Shown here: positions 47,168 through 55,676 of the stretch, piece by piece
Layout: every line of letters begins with the position of its first letter
Numbering within the stretch: the stretch's first letter is position 1
NCBI RefSeq assembly: GCF_005503145.1
Contig: NZ_SCNV01000005.1
Coordinates: forward strand, 124,001 to 188,000
Length of the DNA: 64,000 nucleotides
Direction: 5' to 3'
Origin: Burkholderia sp. 4M9327F10
Lineage (GTDB): Bacteria > Pseudomonadota > Gammaproteobacteria > Burkholderiales > Burkholderiaceae
The notes under the pieces: generated by a model
What the model was told of the DNA's origin: nothing
Databases searched by the model: none
The model's input: only the letters and a program-made list of their open reading frames with translations
Position numbers and translations under genes: made by a program

Positions 47168-47455
47168 TTATATTTTCGCCAAACGGCGGGAATTTTCTAG
47201 GCCCCAATCGGCATATGGGGCGGCCCCGAGGCCGTACCTCCGCCACACCACTTGGCATGCGGGTCCGCACCGGACGGTTCGGGAAGTAAAGTTATGAGAG
47301 TCGGGGTACCCCCGGCGGGTAGAAGTAGGAGTTGGGTGCGAAAACGGCTAAAACCGCTCGCGAAGGTAGGCCGGATATTTCGTCATCGGAAATTAGTGCA
47401 TCGGATTGCTGGGGCAAAACGCGCTCATTACGAGACGACGAAATGCACAATTATG
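47168..47455. other. Gene-free region between SOS gene and vapBC
   Basis: No coding gene is supported. A stretch near 47210-47330 contains GC-rich hairpins (GTCCG/CGGAC around 47258) and resembles flanking sequence of mobile introns or elements that I have seen, but no boundary or gene could be established. Confidence 0.3.
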
Positions 47456-47475
47456 GCATCAAATGATGCTATAAT
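47456..47475 (+). promoter_or_regulatory. vapBC promoter with palindromic operator
   Basis: The palindrome GCATCAAATGATGC (47456-47469) sits directly against a perfect -10 box TATAAT (47470-47475). VapB-VapC complexes repress their own operon by binding such palindromes over the promoter. Confidence 0.75.
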
Positions 47476-47501
47476 TGGTGCTCATATTTGCGGAGAATCC
47501 C

Positions 47502-47699
47502 ATGCGTACGACTATTGCGCTTGATGACGACTTGATCGCCAAGGCTCAAGCCTACACGGGTGTTGAGGAAAAAACGGCCCTCGTGCGCGAAGCGCTAAAG
47601 GCCTTGATCCAGCGTGAAGCCGCGAAACGACTCGCGAATCTTGGCGGTAGCCAACCGGGCATCAAAGGGGCACCGCGGCGCCGGCAGGACGTCGAATGA
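47502..47699 (+). CDS. vapB: VapB-type antitoxin
   Basis: A 65-residue antitoxin. The N-terminal ribbon-helix-helix (MRTTIALDDDLIAKAQAYTG) binds DNA, and the C-terminal part wraps around the toxin. The start at 47502 has GGAG upstream, and the stop overlaps vapC by 4 bp. Type II antitoxin of the VapB/DUF2191 group. Confidence 0.92.
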   Translation: MRTTIALDDDLIAKAQAYTGVEEKTALVREALKALIQREAAKRLANLGGSQPGIKGAPRRRQDVE

Positions 47700-48067
47700 T
47701 TCTTGTCGACACGTCAGTCTGGATTGACCATATCAACGCTACTGATCCTATGCTGACTACTCTCCTTGCCGAGGAGCGTGTGTTGGCTCATCCATACGTG
47801 ATAGGTGAGATTTCACTCGGTAGTCTGCGTGACCGTGACGTTGTGCTTGGCGCTTTGCTCGATTTGCCACGCGCGCCAGTTGCAACACCGGAGGAGACGT
47901 TTTATCTGATCGAGCGCGAAGGTCTTTTCAATCGTGGAATCGGATATGTCGACACGTCACTGTTGGCGTCCGCGCGCCTGCAACCCGGCATCACCATCTG
48001 GACGCGTGACAAGCGTTTGAAGAAAGTTGCGGATGAACTCAATCTCGGCGCGATGCTCGCGCATTAG
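47696..48067 (+). CDS. vapC: VapC-type PIN ribonuclease toxin
   Basis: A 123-residue PIN-domain protein with the acidic site residues in ILVDTSVWID (Asp5), GEISLG (Glu), YVDTSLLA (Asp) and TRDKRL (Asp). VapC toxins cut tRNA or rRNA. It is coupled to vapB by an ATGA overlap. Confidence 0.93.
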   Translation: MILVDTSVWIDHINATDPMLTTLLAEERVLAHPYVIGEISLGSLRDRDVVLGALLDLPRAPVATPEETFYLIEREGLFNRGIGYVDTSLLASARLQPGITIWTRDKRLKKVADELNLGAMLAH

Positions 48068-48105
48068 ATAGCGGAAAAGCCGGAGCTACCGGCACAAGGA
48101 AAACC

Positions 48106-48738
48106 ATGAGCTACGACGAGCACGACGCGGCGATGGATGAAATGTACGAGCGCATCGGCGATGAGCTGTATCCCGAGCACCGCGCCCAGGCGATTGGCGA
48201 GTTCACGGCGGATCGCCTGAGTTCGTACTACCTAGCCAATCCAATGGTTATGCGACCCGCCGTCGACGCTCTTCAGGAGTCGAAGCGCCTCAACGCAAAC
48301 GGACATCACTCCGCAGCTGTCGTGTTTTACGCCACGACAATCGAGTTGCTCCTAAAGGCCACACTTTTGCAGCCCATCGTCTTCGGCCTAGTTCACAACG
48401 ACGGCCTGGCTGACATCATCGTGAAGCACGCCGTCGGGCAGACAGGTTTCGACCGCTACCGAAATTTGTTGTCACGTCTCTTTCAAGAGCTGGCCAATCT
48501 GGATATTTCAAGTGTCAGTCGAGATGGCGTTTCAGTCGCGCTCATTGATGAGAGCAGGCGCGTGCAAGATCTGCGGAACGACATCATTCACAAAGGTCAT
48601 ACGTGCGACGCAGCCGCTGCCGAAAATGCGCATGACGTAGCTGTAGCGGTCTTCGATAAGATCGTTGTGGATGTGCTTTGGTCGATCGGCCTAGCTGTAG
48701 GTAAGCAGGGCCGCATCGACCGCCGTCAATTACCGTAG
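48106..48738 (+). CDS. HEPN-like protein of unknown role
   Basis: A 210-residue helical protein with an RNDIIHKG segment (about residues 160-167) matching the HEPN R-x4-H motif, in which Arg and His act in RNA cleavage. The first helices (SAAVVFYATTIELLLKATL) fit a HEPN bundle. It follows vapBC on the same strand by 38 bp. It could be a nuclease of a defence or toxin system, or a HEPN protein without catalysis. Family otherwise not recognised. Confidence 0.6.
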   Translation: MSYDEHDAAMDEMYERIGDELYPEHRAQAIGEFTADRLSSYYLANPMVMRPAVDALQESKRLNANGHHSAAVVFYATTIELLLKATLLQPIVFGLVHNDGLADIIVKHAVGQTGFDRYRNLLSRLFQELANLDISSVSRDGVSVALIDESRRVQDLRNDIIHKGHTCDAAAAENAHDVAVAVFDKIVVDVLWSIGLAVGKQGRIDRRQLP

Positions 48739-48799
48739 GAAAAGATCCGCGTCTACGCGCACGTGAAAAACCATTCGGTAATTTGGAAAAGGAAGCACC

Positions 48800-48982
48800 A
48801 TGACGTCAAGCTATCGCGGCATATTTGCTCACAAACTCGAAGACGGGACGATCATTTCGGTCCAGTGCGAAGACACGGCAGGGAATGGCAATGATGTGCC
48901 GATTGACGTCTACAGGCAGCGTGACATTCAACCGCCCGCCGAATCGCTGCCCGATCAGCATCAGTTCAAGCCCAACCGCTGA
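48800..48982 (+). CDS. Hypothetical 60-residue protein
   Basis: A short acidic protein with an AAAGGAAG site. The first half looks like a single beta unit (GIFAHKLEDGTIISVQCED). It lies between the HEPN-like gene and a zinc-ribbon protein on the same strand. No family recognised. Confidence 0.5.
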   Translation: MTSSYRGIFAHKLEDGTIISVQCEDTAGNGNDVPIDVYRQRDIQPPAESLPDQHQFKPNR

Positions 48983-49065
48983 ATCGGAAAAGCTAGACGC
49001 GTTCATCGCGCAGACCCGAGAGAACCCTTGACGCCTGCCGATTCGTATTTTTAGGATATTAAAAA

Positions 49066-50202
49066 ATGTTTTATTCGCGCAAGTTGAATAGGGAGACCGG
49101 CCGCGTCGAGGTCTGGGAGTGTGAGTGGTCCAACCCGGGCACGGGCATGGCAAAGAAGGAATTCATTCGAAAGCATGGCGACGAAGGCGAGGTGGAATTC
49201 GAGCATGACGAATACTCAGCGGCTTCGGCGATCTGCTGGGCGCCTGGACGGACAATCGGAAACATCGCGGTAAGCTCAGAAGAGGTTTTTGGACACTTCG
49301 AAGGTAAGGCCGGTACCAATGCGATTCTTCCTTGTCACGTGGTGCCGTGCGGTAAATTCCGAAACGGCGCTGCTCGTTGGTATTGCAAGACACACCAAAT
49401 TCACTGGGGAACTAACGCCGATCTAGCCGCATTGCCAGAGTCTGGCGACGTGCGGTGCAGTAACCACTCGATGGAAATGAGCTATGTCGTTGACCCTCTC
49501 CAAGTGGAGTTCAACGACTACGAAGAGATCGGCATTTGGTGTTCATTGCCTCCAGCTTTGTCCAGTCGACCGATCGTAAAACGCTCGCCAAAAATCCACG
49601 TGCACAAGAGATTTTCGGGTGCTGATAAAAAGTTGCTTGATCGCGATTTCGACGCAATTGTTTGCTCGTACAACCAAGATACCGGCCTCTTCGATAGCAC
49701 TGAAATCACGCTAATTCAGGTGACGCCGCCTGCAGCCTTTGAGTTTGTCCGTTCGCTTGAACAGGGCTATGAAACATCCTGCGTTACGTGCAAAAAGTGC
49801 GGTTACCCTCACTTGGATCTGGGCAGCTTCGCTGTTCATCCGCATGCCAAACATTTTTGCGGTAACTGTGGGAACGATAGTGTATGGAGTGACGGGAAGA
49901 TCGTTTCGACACCGTTGAAGCCTCTTCACGACCAGTTTAACAACAGCAATACCTACGTGATGCCGGATCGTCAATTGAATCTAGACGACTATCCGGATAG
50001 CCACTTTGAAATGTGGTCGTCAACTCCGGCGGTCTTATGGACAGCAGACCGTCCGCAAGAGCGCGGAATCCATGTTCACGTTTACGAGGGGGACGGTCCC
50101 CGCCGCGTCGTTGATGACACTTTTGGCGAGGTGATATACCGAGGCAAGAAGCTGGAGCGGAAGATTCTTTGGCAGAACATGACCGACAACACAATTTACT
50201 GA
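49066..50202 (+). CDS. Unknown protein with zinc-ribbon
   Basis: A 378-residue soluble protein. A four-Cys zinc ribbon (CKKCGYPH...FCGNCG) lies at about residues 244-267, and more Cys/His pairs occur in the first half (CHVVPCGK, YCKTHQIH, VRCSNHS). No enzymatic motif is recognised. Base use here appears lower in G+C than the copper block, hinting at a different origin. Confidence 0.7.
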   Translation: MFYSRKLNRETGRVEVWECEWSNPGTGMAKKEFIRKHGDEGEVEFEHDEYSAASAICWAPGRTIGNIAVSSEEVFGHFEGKAGTNAILPCHVVPCGKFRNGAARWYCKTHQIHWGTNADLAALPESGDVRCSNHSMEMSYVVDPLQVEFNDYEEIGIWCSLPPALSSRPIVKRSPKIHVHKRFSGADKKLLDRDFDAIVCSYNQDTGLFDSTEITLIQVTPPAAFEFVRSLEQGYETSCVTCKKCGYPHLDLGSFAVHPHAKHFCGNCGNDSVWSDGKIVSTPLKPLHDQFNNSNTYVMPDRQLNLDDYPDSHFEMWSSTPAVLWTADRPQERGIHVHVYEGDGPRRVVDDTFGEVIYRGKKLERKILWQNMTDNTIY

Positions 50203-50331
50203 ACTGACCTTGCTTCGTGCCGGCAGGAAGTGATTTTGGTGATCAGTAGCGTCTCAGTTTCGCCAGAAACATTAACGCTTCGAAAAGCTCGCGCGCCGGG
50301 CGCGCGGGCTTCATAGGAAAACGAGACAACA

Positions 50332-51102
50332 ATGTTCCATCAAGTCACGCGTACAGCGGTGCAAGGTGCCCTTCTATTGTTTGCTTTAGGCGGCTGCGCA
50401 TATCCGTCGAATTTCGTGAACGACGTACAGCACATGGGTGATCCCACCTACGACGCCTGTCGACGCGGGGCAGATCCAATGTCTGACTACGGCGCGCGGT
50501 GCGCGCACGAAGCCGATCCGGCTGTCAAAGCTAAGCAAGCGGAACAAATTCATCAAGCAGCCGAACAACAGCGCTTGCCCGCACAGGCCATGGCGCAAAC
50601 AGTGGAAGCTCCACATCATCCGCGAACTGACGGGCCTGTCTACCGTGCCTGCGCTGACCTGATGAACCGCCTTCGCAACGAATACGGGAAGGCTCCAGTT
50701 TGCCTTCCGTTTCTGGACGGAAATGGGAACAGCACTTCTGAGATGACGGGGGCCATTGGTCTCTCAGATCATCCGGGGCAAAACTGGATGGTGCTGCAAA
50801 TCAAAGCCGACGCCGGGACCGACTACTACAGCTATGACCACAATACACTGGTCGTTGTTCAGCAGATGATCCAAACTCAAGGTAGAGGTCTCACGACAAA
50901 AGAGGCCGTTGTGTACGGCATAAACCAGCAGGAGCACCAAGCGGAGGCCGATTACGAGTTCGAGAAAAATGTGATTCGCAGCGGGCGCGCACTAACATTC
51001 GACGGACATCCTGTTTCGCTCAAGCAACTTGAGGACGTTCACCGCTCAGTCGAGTCAAGCTTTCGTGAGATGGAGCAGCAAACCGGCAAGATGCCAAATT
51101 AA
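50332..51102 (+). CDS. Hypothetical lipoprotein
   Basis: A 256-residue protein with a lipoprotein signal (LFALGGC, Cys22) and a soluble, Gln/Ala/His-rich domain. The C-terminal half is mainly helical, with YSYDHNTLVVVQQMIQ. No family recognised. It is in a row of unknown genes on the forward strand. Confidence 0.7.
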   Translation: MFHQVTRTAVQGALLLFALGGCAYPSNFVNDVQHMGDPTYDACRRGADPMSDYGARCAHEADPAVKAKQAEQIHQAAEQQRLPAQAMAQTVEAPHHPRTDGPVYRACADLMNRLRNEYGKAPVCLPFLDGNGNSTSEMTGAIGLSDHPGQNWMVLQIKADAGTDYYSYDHNTLVVVQQMIQTQGRGLTTKEAVVYGINQQEHQAEADYEFEKNVIRSGRALTFDGHPVSLKQLEDVHRSVESSFREMEQQTGKMPN

Positions 51103-51140
51103 TCGGAAAGACCGGGGCTTCCGGGCGAAAGGAGACACAC

Positions 51141-51317
51141 GTGATCATCAGGATTGAAGTTTCCGACGCGGAACTCGAAGAAATGGACTGCAGCTCTGTC
51201 GAAGAATTTGAGGAGCAGATCCGCGACCAGCTCGATAACGGCGTCGTGACCAGCGACGGTGGTACTGGTTCTGAGTGGATGGCGGAGTACGAACTCGAAG
51301 TCATCAAGGTCGACTGA
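51141..51317 (+). CDS. Small acidic protein, 58 residues
   Basis: A GTG start six bases behind AAAGGAGA opens a 58-codon frame. The product is strongly acidic (many Glu/Asp) with a beta-like start MIIRIEVSD. Such small acidic proteins may be inhibitors or DNA mimics, but nothing specific can be claimed. It was found by reading the sequence directly. Confidence 0.6.
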   Translation: MIIRIEVSDAELEEMDCSSVEEFEEQIRDQLDNGVVTSDGGTGSEWMAEYELEVIKVD

Positions 51318-51368
51318 CCACGGACCGCAAAAGCATTTCTTGACGAGTCACGATAAGGCACGGGAACC

Positions 51369-52256
51369 ATGAACCATGACCAGCTTGACGCGGCAGCCGA
51401 TCCGATAAATGTCCATTGGGCAGAACGGATGGGCGATGACGCCCGACCGTTTGTCGAACCCATTTGGCACGGTTCGATTCTCCCCTCTTTGAAGGTGAAT
51501 GCGCTTGCCGAAAACTGGACCACCGAACAATTCCACGAACGATGCACACGTGCCCTGATGGCGACAGTCGACTTGTTTTACGCGCTGCACGGGAATGCCA
51601 GTTCGAGTTACACGCAGGCAAACGAGAAGCCCCAATACTATTGGGTGCACCAGAACTTCAACATCCTCCGCGCCAATGATGCGACGCGCGGGATGAGCAT
51701 CCAGAAAGACGAAATGCTGCGCGTCGCGGCTGAATATCTGAGTCATCCGGAAATTCGAACCAACAAATTCGATTGGCTTCTTCTCGATGCGATTGTGTTT
51801 GCGGAACTCGATGCATATTCGTGGCACATCTCCGGCTTTGCGGCAACGCTCGCCAGCGGCAACGTGGTCAAATACCTCGCACTGTTGGCCCTCTTCAACG
51901 GGATCGGCTTTGTTTTCGGATACTTATTGTTGCCGGCGATCGCCTACTTCGTGGTTAGTAGGGGGCATGAGACGACGGGCTGGGCCATTGCAGCACTTTG
52001 GGCAGTATCGGTGGTCTGGTCGCTCATCGGACTGCCATTTCGATGGAAGACGCGACGCAAGAACAAGGCGCTTCTAAACCGGATGCTCGACCTGTATCGA
52101 CTCCTCGGCGACAGCACGATCTCGCCGCGTCTCTTGAAGAATTCCTTGGAAAGGGCAGCGACAGAAGGCGTAGTGCTTGACGGCGCGGTGTTCAGCATTG
52201 TGGACAGGATCGTTGCCCGAGACGCGACGGCTTTTGTGCCCGGACAGATCGGATAA
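51369..52256 (+). CDS. Hypothetical membrane protein with two central helices
   Basis: A 295-residue protein: a soluble N-terminal part (1-155), two membrane helices (about 160-215), a basic RWKTRRKNK segment and a soluble C-terminal domain. The topology suggests an inner-membrane protein with two cytosolic domains. No family recognised. Confidence 0.65.
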   Translation: MNHDQLDAAADPINVHWAERMGDDARPFVEPIWHGSILPSLKVNALAENWTTEQFHERCTRALMATVDLFYALHGNASSSYTQANEKPQYYWVHQNFNILRANDATRGMSIQKDEMLRVAAEYLSHPEIRTNKFDWLLLDAIVFAELDAYSWHISGFAATLASGNVVKYLALLALFNGIGFVFGYLLLPAIAYFVVSRGHETTGWAIAALWAVSVVWSLIGLPFRWKTRRKNKALLNRMLDLYRLLGDSTISPRLLKNSLERAATEGVVLDGAVFSIVDRIVARDATAFVPGQIG

Positions 52257-52347
52257 CCCTAAATTGAAGTTGCTAAACTCGTACATCATGAGTCTTTCCG
52301 GGCCCTGCAGGGCCTGCCAAGGTCGTATAACGAAGAAGGACTAGCCT

Positions 52348-52878
52348 TTGAATAACGTTTCGATCGATGCTGTTGGCGGTCTGCTGCCGCTGGCCGTCTC
52401 TCTCCTATATCTCCCGCGCACCGTTCGTGCATTGGGGTGGTTCTACGGCGCGATCTTTGGGCTTTCCATGCTGGTCTCGACGCACTTCTCCTTTTGCGAC
52501 AGCCATGCTGTCCACGTCGCCCCCGGCGTCATCCTGTTGTGCGTTGCGCTTTGGCTGCCCAGGGCGCGCGGGCGCAACATGGAAGTGCCGGCCGCGGCCA
52601 TCTTCACGCTCGCATTCATCGCGGGCTTTCCGGTTGACGTGTATCTTGGCTATGTTTGCGTCGCTGCGAATGGAACGGCGCGGGTGGGCGGCGCAGGCCT
52701 GTCCGATGGGCTGATCGTGGGCCCAGCGAGTCTCGCCCTGGTACACCTCGGGGTCTACTATTTCTGCGAGCTGGACGAGAGAGGAAAAGTCCCGCTTGGA
52801 GATTTTCTGAAGACCCATTTTGCGGTGACCCGTCCGACCGTCGGCCGGCCTGCGTCGACCATTGCTGAGCCGTCGTGA
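52348..52878 (+). CDS. Hypothetical integral membrane protein
   Basis: A 176-residue protein with five hydrophobic segments. The start is a TTG codon behind GAAGGA; no ATG is available in frame before the first helix. The C-terminal tail is polar. The family is unknown. It ends just before the P4-like RNA region. Confidence 0.55.
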   Translation: MNNVSIDAVGGLLPLAVSLLYLPRTVRALGWFYGAIFGLSMLVSTHFSFCDSHAVHVAPGVILLCVALWLPRARGRNMEVPAAAIFTLAFIAGFPVDVYLGYVCVAANGTARVGGAGLSDGLIVGPASLALVHLGVYYFCELDERGKVPLGDFLKTHFAVTRPTVGRPASTIAEPS

Positions 52879-52918
52879 TCGGCATCTCGTCTGGCAGCGC
52901 ATTCTGCTCGGCGGGGCT

Positions 52919-52946
52919 TTGGCCACTTCGATAGCTGCGGTATACT
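52919..52946 (+). promoter_or_regulatory. Promoter of the P4-like immunity region
   Basis: A TTGGCC -35-like box (52919-52924) and a good -10 TATACT (52941-52946) with 16-bp spacing point right. A seqA-like box, a terminator and the structured RNA follow in order. Confidence 0.5.
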
Positions 52947-53005
52947 TACCACGCACTTCAGACAACGAGTGCCGGGTTTGGCGACCCGCTTCATACAAGC
53001 GCACG

Positions 53006-53027
53006 GCCGCGCTATGCGGCTTTTTTT
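53006..53027 (+). terminator. Intrinsic terminator/attenuator
   Basis: A GCCGC/GCGGC stem with a five-base loop is followed by seven T residues. It lies between the promoter and the structured RNA, so it would stop most transcripts early, as in the phage P4 immunity region. Confidence 0.75.
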
Positions 53028-53058
53028 GTGCGTGTTGCCTCTGCGCGCCGTCTTCTAT

Positions 53059-53136
53059 GGGCGGGCCTTGGTGGGGAGACCTTAGGGTCTGCCGGCTGCT
53101 TGTGTGACCGGTTCGCCAACCCTGCCGTGCGCCCGC
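53059..53136 (+). ncRNA. P4/C4-type immunity (antisense) RNA candidate
   Basis: The segment can fold into an outer stem (GCGGGC near 53061 with GCCCGC near 53131), a hairpin AGACC/GGTCT (53078-53090) and a stem CCGG/CCGG (around 53092 and 53108). The single-stranded TCGCCAA (53113-53119) is complementary to TTTGGCGA boxes on both sides, 52977-52984 and 53145-53152. This is the seqB versus seqA/seqC layout of the P4 CI RNA and resembles the C4 antisense RNA family. Function is inferred from structure. Confidence 0.6.
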
Positions 53137-53189
53137 TCACCTCATTTGGCGATGAGAAGCCGGGTAACGCTCACACAAGAGGCCGCACC

Positions 53190-54437
53190 GTGCATCCACA
53201 TTCAATCCTGCCGCTCAAGTCGCTGCTTTCCCCCACGCTCATGCAATCGGCGCCGGCAGTGGCCGACTGCGCAATTAACCCCGTCGACGTCGCCCGTGTC
53301 GCGACTGTGCACCGCGCACCTGCTCGCGCTGCGTCGTCGCTGAGATGGTGTGCTGCAGCGCTCGCGATGGCTGCGACTGGTACATCTGCGTGCGTATCAT
53401 TCCTTGCCTCATGGGAGCGCGGTGGCCAGTTTTCCGAACGGCTGGTTTGGGTTGGCGTGGGTCTTGTTCTACTGCTCGGCGCGCATCTCTTGCCGGCACT
53501 CGCGCGATCCGCACCGATGATGCTGCGTGTTCCGGCTCTCATGCTGTGGGCCCTGTCGATGCTCGCAACCGGATACGGCCACGCCACATTTTTCATGCAG
53601 GCGCAGCGGCATGCCGGCGACCTCCGTGCGGCAGCTGTCGATGCGCGCGCCCCGATGGCCATGCCTCGGGTTTCATCCGGTCCAGACCTGACCACCATTG
53701 CCAGTGAGCGTGCGCGGGTTAAAACGGAACTCGCCAACGCAACGTCGCAGAAATGTGTCGGCCGTTGCACAACTCAAACGCTACGCCGTGTGGCGTTGTT
53801 GTCCCGGCTGGACGCGTTGAACATCGCGCTGGAAGAAGCCCGTCGTCGTGAGCGCGCGGATGACAAGCTGAGCGTGGCCCGCGATCGAGAGGCGGCTTTG
53901 CGATCGGATGCAATGAACGATCCGGTAACAAGTCGCGTTGCCCTGCTTTTAGGGGGGTCAACGGACACGATCAATCTGGTTATGGGACTTGGATTCGGTG
54001 CTGTGCTTGAGTGCATCGCGTGTCTTGGGTGGTTGCTCGCTCTGCATGGCTCGCCCATCACCGACACACCCTCGATGACCCACGGTAACGCGCTAGTCGT
54101 GCCCGGTAGCGTCGTGCATCGCGCGGGCAACGACGGGTCATCAGCCTTGGCTGACGGCGTTCTCGCAGGTAACTCCGCCGTTCCGGTCAGTAACGCATCG
54201 GTCGCAACCGGTCACCCCGATGGGCAACTGACAAAAGACCAGGATCAGACGGTAACGGTGATGGTAGCGAGAACGGTAAGCGCGGACGTTGCGCTGCTCG
54301 CCACGGAAGTGGCGGCAGGTCGAACGCGTGCGACTGTCGCCGAGATTCGGAAATTGTTCCGGTGCTCTCAAGCTAAGGCGATGTCGCTCCGCCGGCAATT
54401 CGCAGAAGCGATGCTGGAGCAGCCGCACTCTGCCTGA
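53190..54437 (+). CDS. Membrane protein with C-terminal HTH, behind P4-like RNA
   Basis: A 415-residue protein. The N-terminal part has three to four membrane helices (about residues 48-125), the middle contains a helical, charged section (about 150-240) and another hydrophobic patch (about 255-280). The last 40 residues (VAEIRKLFRCSQAKAMSLRRQFAEAM) look like an HTH. The start at GTG 53190, behind AGAGG, is preferred because the longer frame runs through the RNA element. Family not recognised; it probably belongs to a phage-plasmid or integrative element. Confidence 0.6.
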   Translation: MHPHSILPLKSLLSPTLMQSAPAVADCAINPVDVARVATVHRAPARAASSLRWCAAALAMAATGTSACVSFLASWERGGQFSERLVWVGVGLVLLLGAHLLPALARSAPMMLRVPALMLWALSMLATGYGHATFFMQAQRHAGDLRAAAVDARAPMAMPRVSSGPDLTTIASERARVKTELANATSQKCVGRCTTQTLRRVALLSRLDALNIALEEARRRERADDKLSVARDREAALRSDAMNDPVTSRVALLLGGSTDTINLVMGLGFGAVLECIACLGWLLALHGSPITDTPSMTHGNALVVPGSVVHRAGNDGSSALADGVLAGNSAVPVSNASVATGHPDGQLTKDQDQTVTVMVARTVSADVALLATEVAAGRTRATVAEIRKLFRCSQAKAMSLRRQFAEAMLEQPHSA

Positions 54438-54460
54438 GCGCATCGTCGCGCCGCAGGCTG

Positions 54461-54505
54461 TCTCAAAATGAAGTGCTTTATGCGTAGCGACTCATTATTT
54501 TGAGA
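54461..54505 (+). terminator. Possible terminator after the HTH membrane gene
   Basis: A perfect nine-base inverted repeat TCTCAAAAT/ATTTTGAGA with a 27-base loop lies 24 bp past the stop codon. It may end the transcript; the T-rich arm partly replaces a T-run. Confidence 0.35.
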
Positions 54506-54643
54506 TTCATTGAGCATCGCGAAGCGATATTGTCAAAGATTGTCACGTTTCTCGTGCCGTCGCAAAAATCCAGATTTGTCGCATTGCCGAGGATCGTTCT
54601 CGCATGATATGACTTCGCCTGTTGCGAATAACAGGTAAAGAAC

Positions 54644-54730
54644 ATGAAACGGTACTTGCTCAAGGTGGGCGACAAGTCAACTACGGGTGGCGTCGTCATC
54701 GAGGGGGTAGATACCATTCAGGGTTGCTAA
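54644..54730 (+). pseudogene. N-terminal remnant of a PAAR-domain protein
   Basis: A 28-codon frame with an MKRYLLKVGDKSTTGGVVIEG-like start, the typical N-terminus of PAAR tip proteins of type VI secretion, stops at TAA just where the CxHHG block should follow. The rest is missing, probably by deletion. Confidence 0.6.
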
Positions 54731-54767
54731 GGAAACACATGGCATTACTTTCTCGTTCAATCAGTGG

Positions 54768-55013
54768 GTGTTTGACTTTATGCGCGAGGAGTGGACGGCT
54801 CTGGGCTTGCCTGAGTTTGAGAAGGAACTCGAGGCAACTGATGAGTTGGACGATGTGAGATTTGAGAGGCTACTGAAGACGGCTATCGCTCGCCTGAAGG
54901 TGTGTCACGAGCCTTCAGGAAAGGATGGCCCGTGGTCGACGTTTAGTGCCAATAGGGAAGAGTGGGTTGCTGGATTTGAAGCCCCTGCTGTGACTGATCG
55001 CGCGGTGCATTAA
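54768..55013 (+). CDS. Hypothetical 81-residue protein behind the PAAR remnant
   Basis: An acidic protein (about 81 residues) in a frame that is open back to about 54714, without a ribosome site at the listed ATG. It has an aromatic-rich start and many Glu/Asp. It could be the tail of an effector-immunity gene left by the deletion that removed the PAAR body. No family recognised. Confidence 0.4.
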   Translation: MFDFMREEWTALGLPEFEKELEATDELDDVRFERLLKTAIARLKVCHEPSGKDGPWSTFSANREEWVAGFEAPAVTDRAVH

Positions 55014-55083
55014 ACCGGGTGATCAACGAGGCGTATCTGGATGCGGTTGGCGACCAAGTGTGCCAAGCACGGCGAGAAAACTC

Positions 55084-55097
55084 TTTCGCATGCGAAA
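55084..55097. repeat. 14-bp palindrome TTTCGCATGCGAAA, copy 2
   Basis: An exact repeat of the palindrome at 17696, about 37 kb away, again in a gene-free stretch. Chance recurrence of a specific 14-mer in 64 kb is unlikely, which favours a bound site. Confidence 0.55.
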
Positions 55098-55184
55098 AAA
55101 GGGACGAAATGGCGCGGCCGGAGTGCTGGCATAATTCAGCCTCTCTCAGGTTCTGCTACGGCCCTCGGAATTGGCAGAATCTTT

Positions 55185-55212
55185 AGCCGACCATTGCGGT
55201 CGGCTTTTTTTC
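55185..55212 (+). terminator. Intrinsic terminator
   Basis: The stem AGCCGACC/GGTCGGCT with a five-base loop is followed by a run of seven T. It lies 15 bp from the end of the leftward 55227-55538 gene, and ends forward transcription from the region on the left. Confidence 0.8.
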
Positions 55213-55226
55213 GCCGGTCCTTCTTA

Positions 55227-55538
55227 CTAACGGCTTGATGCCTCGTCGAAAGGCGGTGTGTCTTTCAGCCAGTTCATCACTTCGTCTCGCACGCTAAATC
55301 TCGGTGCTGCGATCCATGCGGCGAACTCGGGTTGCAGGTCGAGCCAAACGCAGTCCAACAGATCGAATTCTTCTTCGATCTGTTCGGGACAGTCGTCCCG
55401 CAAATACGCGTACACCACACGTCGCCCGTTCCAATACGCGACCGCGAAATCCGTCAATTCAGCAACCGTGCCGCGCGGCAAGTCCCGCAACAGCATCCCG
55501 ATCTGGTCATTACATGCTTCCGGGGTCAGATCGCTCAT
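55227..55538 (-). CDS. Hypothetical 103-residue protein
   Basis: A soluble acidic protein with a regular helical look. The start at ATG 55538 follows GGAGAGAATC and gives a compact product starting MSDLTPEACNDQIG; the longer frame runs through a region without coding features. Trp-rich end (WLDLQPEFAAWIA, MNWLKD). Family not recognised. Confidence 0.6.
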   Translation of the reverse strand: MSDLTPEACNDQIGMLLRDLPRGTVAELTDFAVAYWNGRRVVYAYLRDDCPEQIEEEFDLLDCVWLDLQPEFAAWIAAPRFSVRDEVMNWLKDTPPFDEASSR

Positions 55539-55629
55539 GATTCTCTCTCCGTGCGCTTGTGTGACATAAAGCATAGATGCTGCCGAACCCGCCGACCCGA
55601 AAACGCACAATCCGAAGAACACCCGTTGT

Positions 55630-55658
55630 TGCTCATTTGAGCTATACTAAATGCTCAT
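55630..55658 (+). promoter_or_regulatory. Promoter/operator of the Xre-RES pair
   Basis: Two direct TGCTCAT boxes (55630-55636 and 55652-55658) flank the -10 box TATACT (55643-55648). Spacing of 22 bp, two helical turns, fits autorepression by the antitoxin. The second box is also found in the vapBC leader. Confidence 0.55.
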
Positions 55659-55676
55659 ATGCGGAGAAACGAAATC

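Noticed and set aside
47210..47330. Possible remnant of a group II intron or IS end
   Set aside because: Some GC-rich strings look familiar, but no domain V, reverse transcriptase fragment or boundary is visible.
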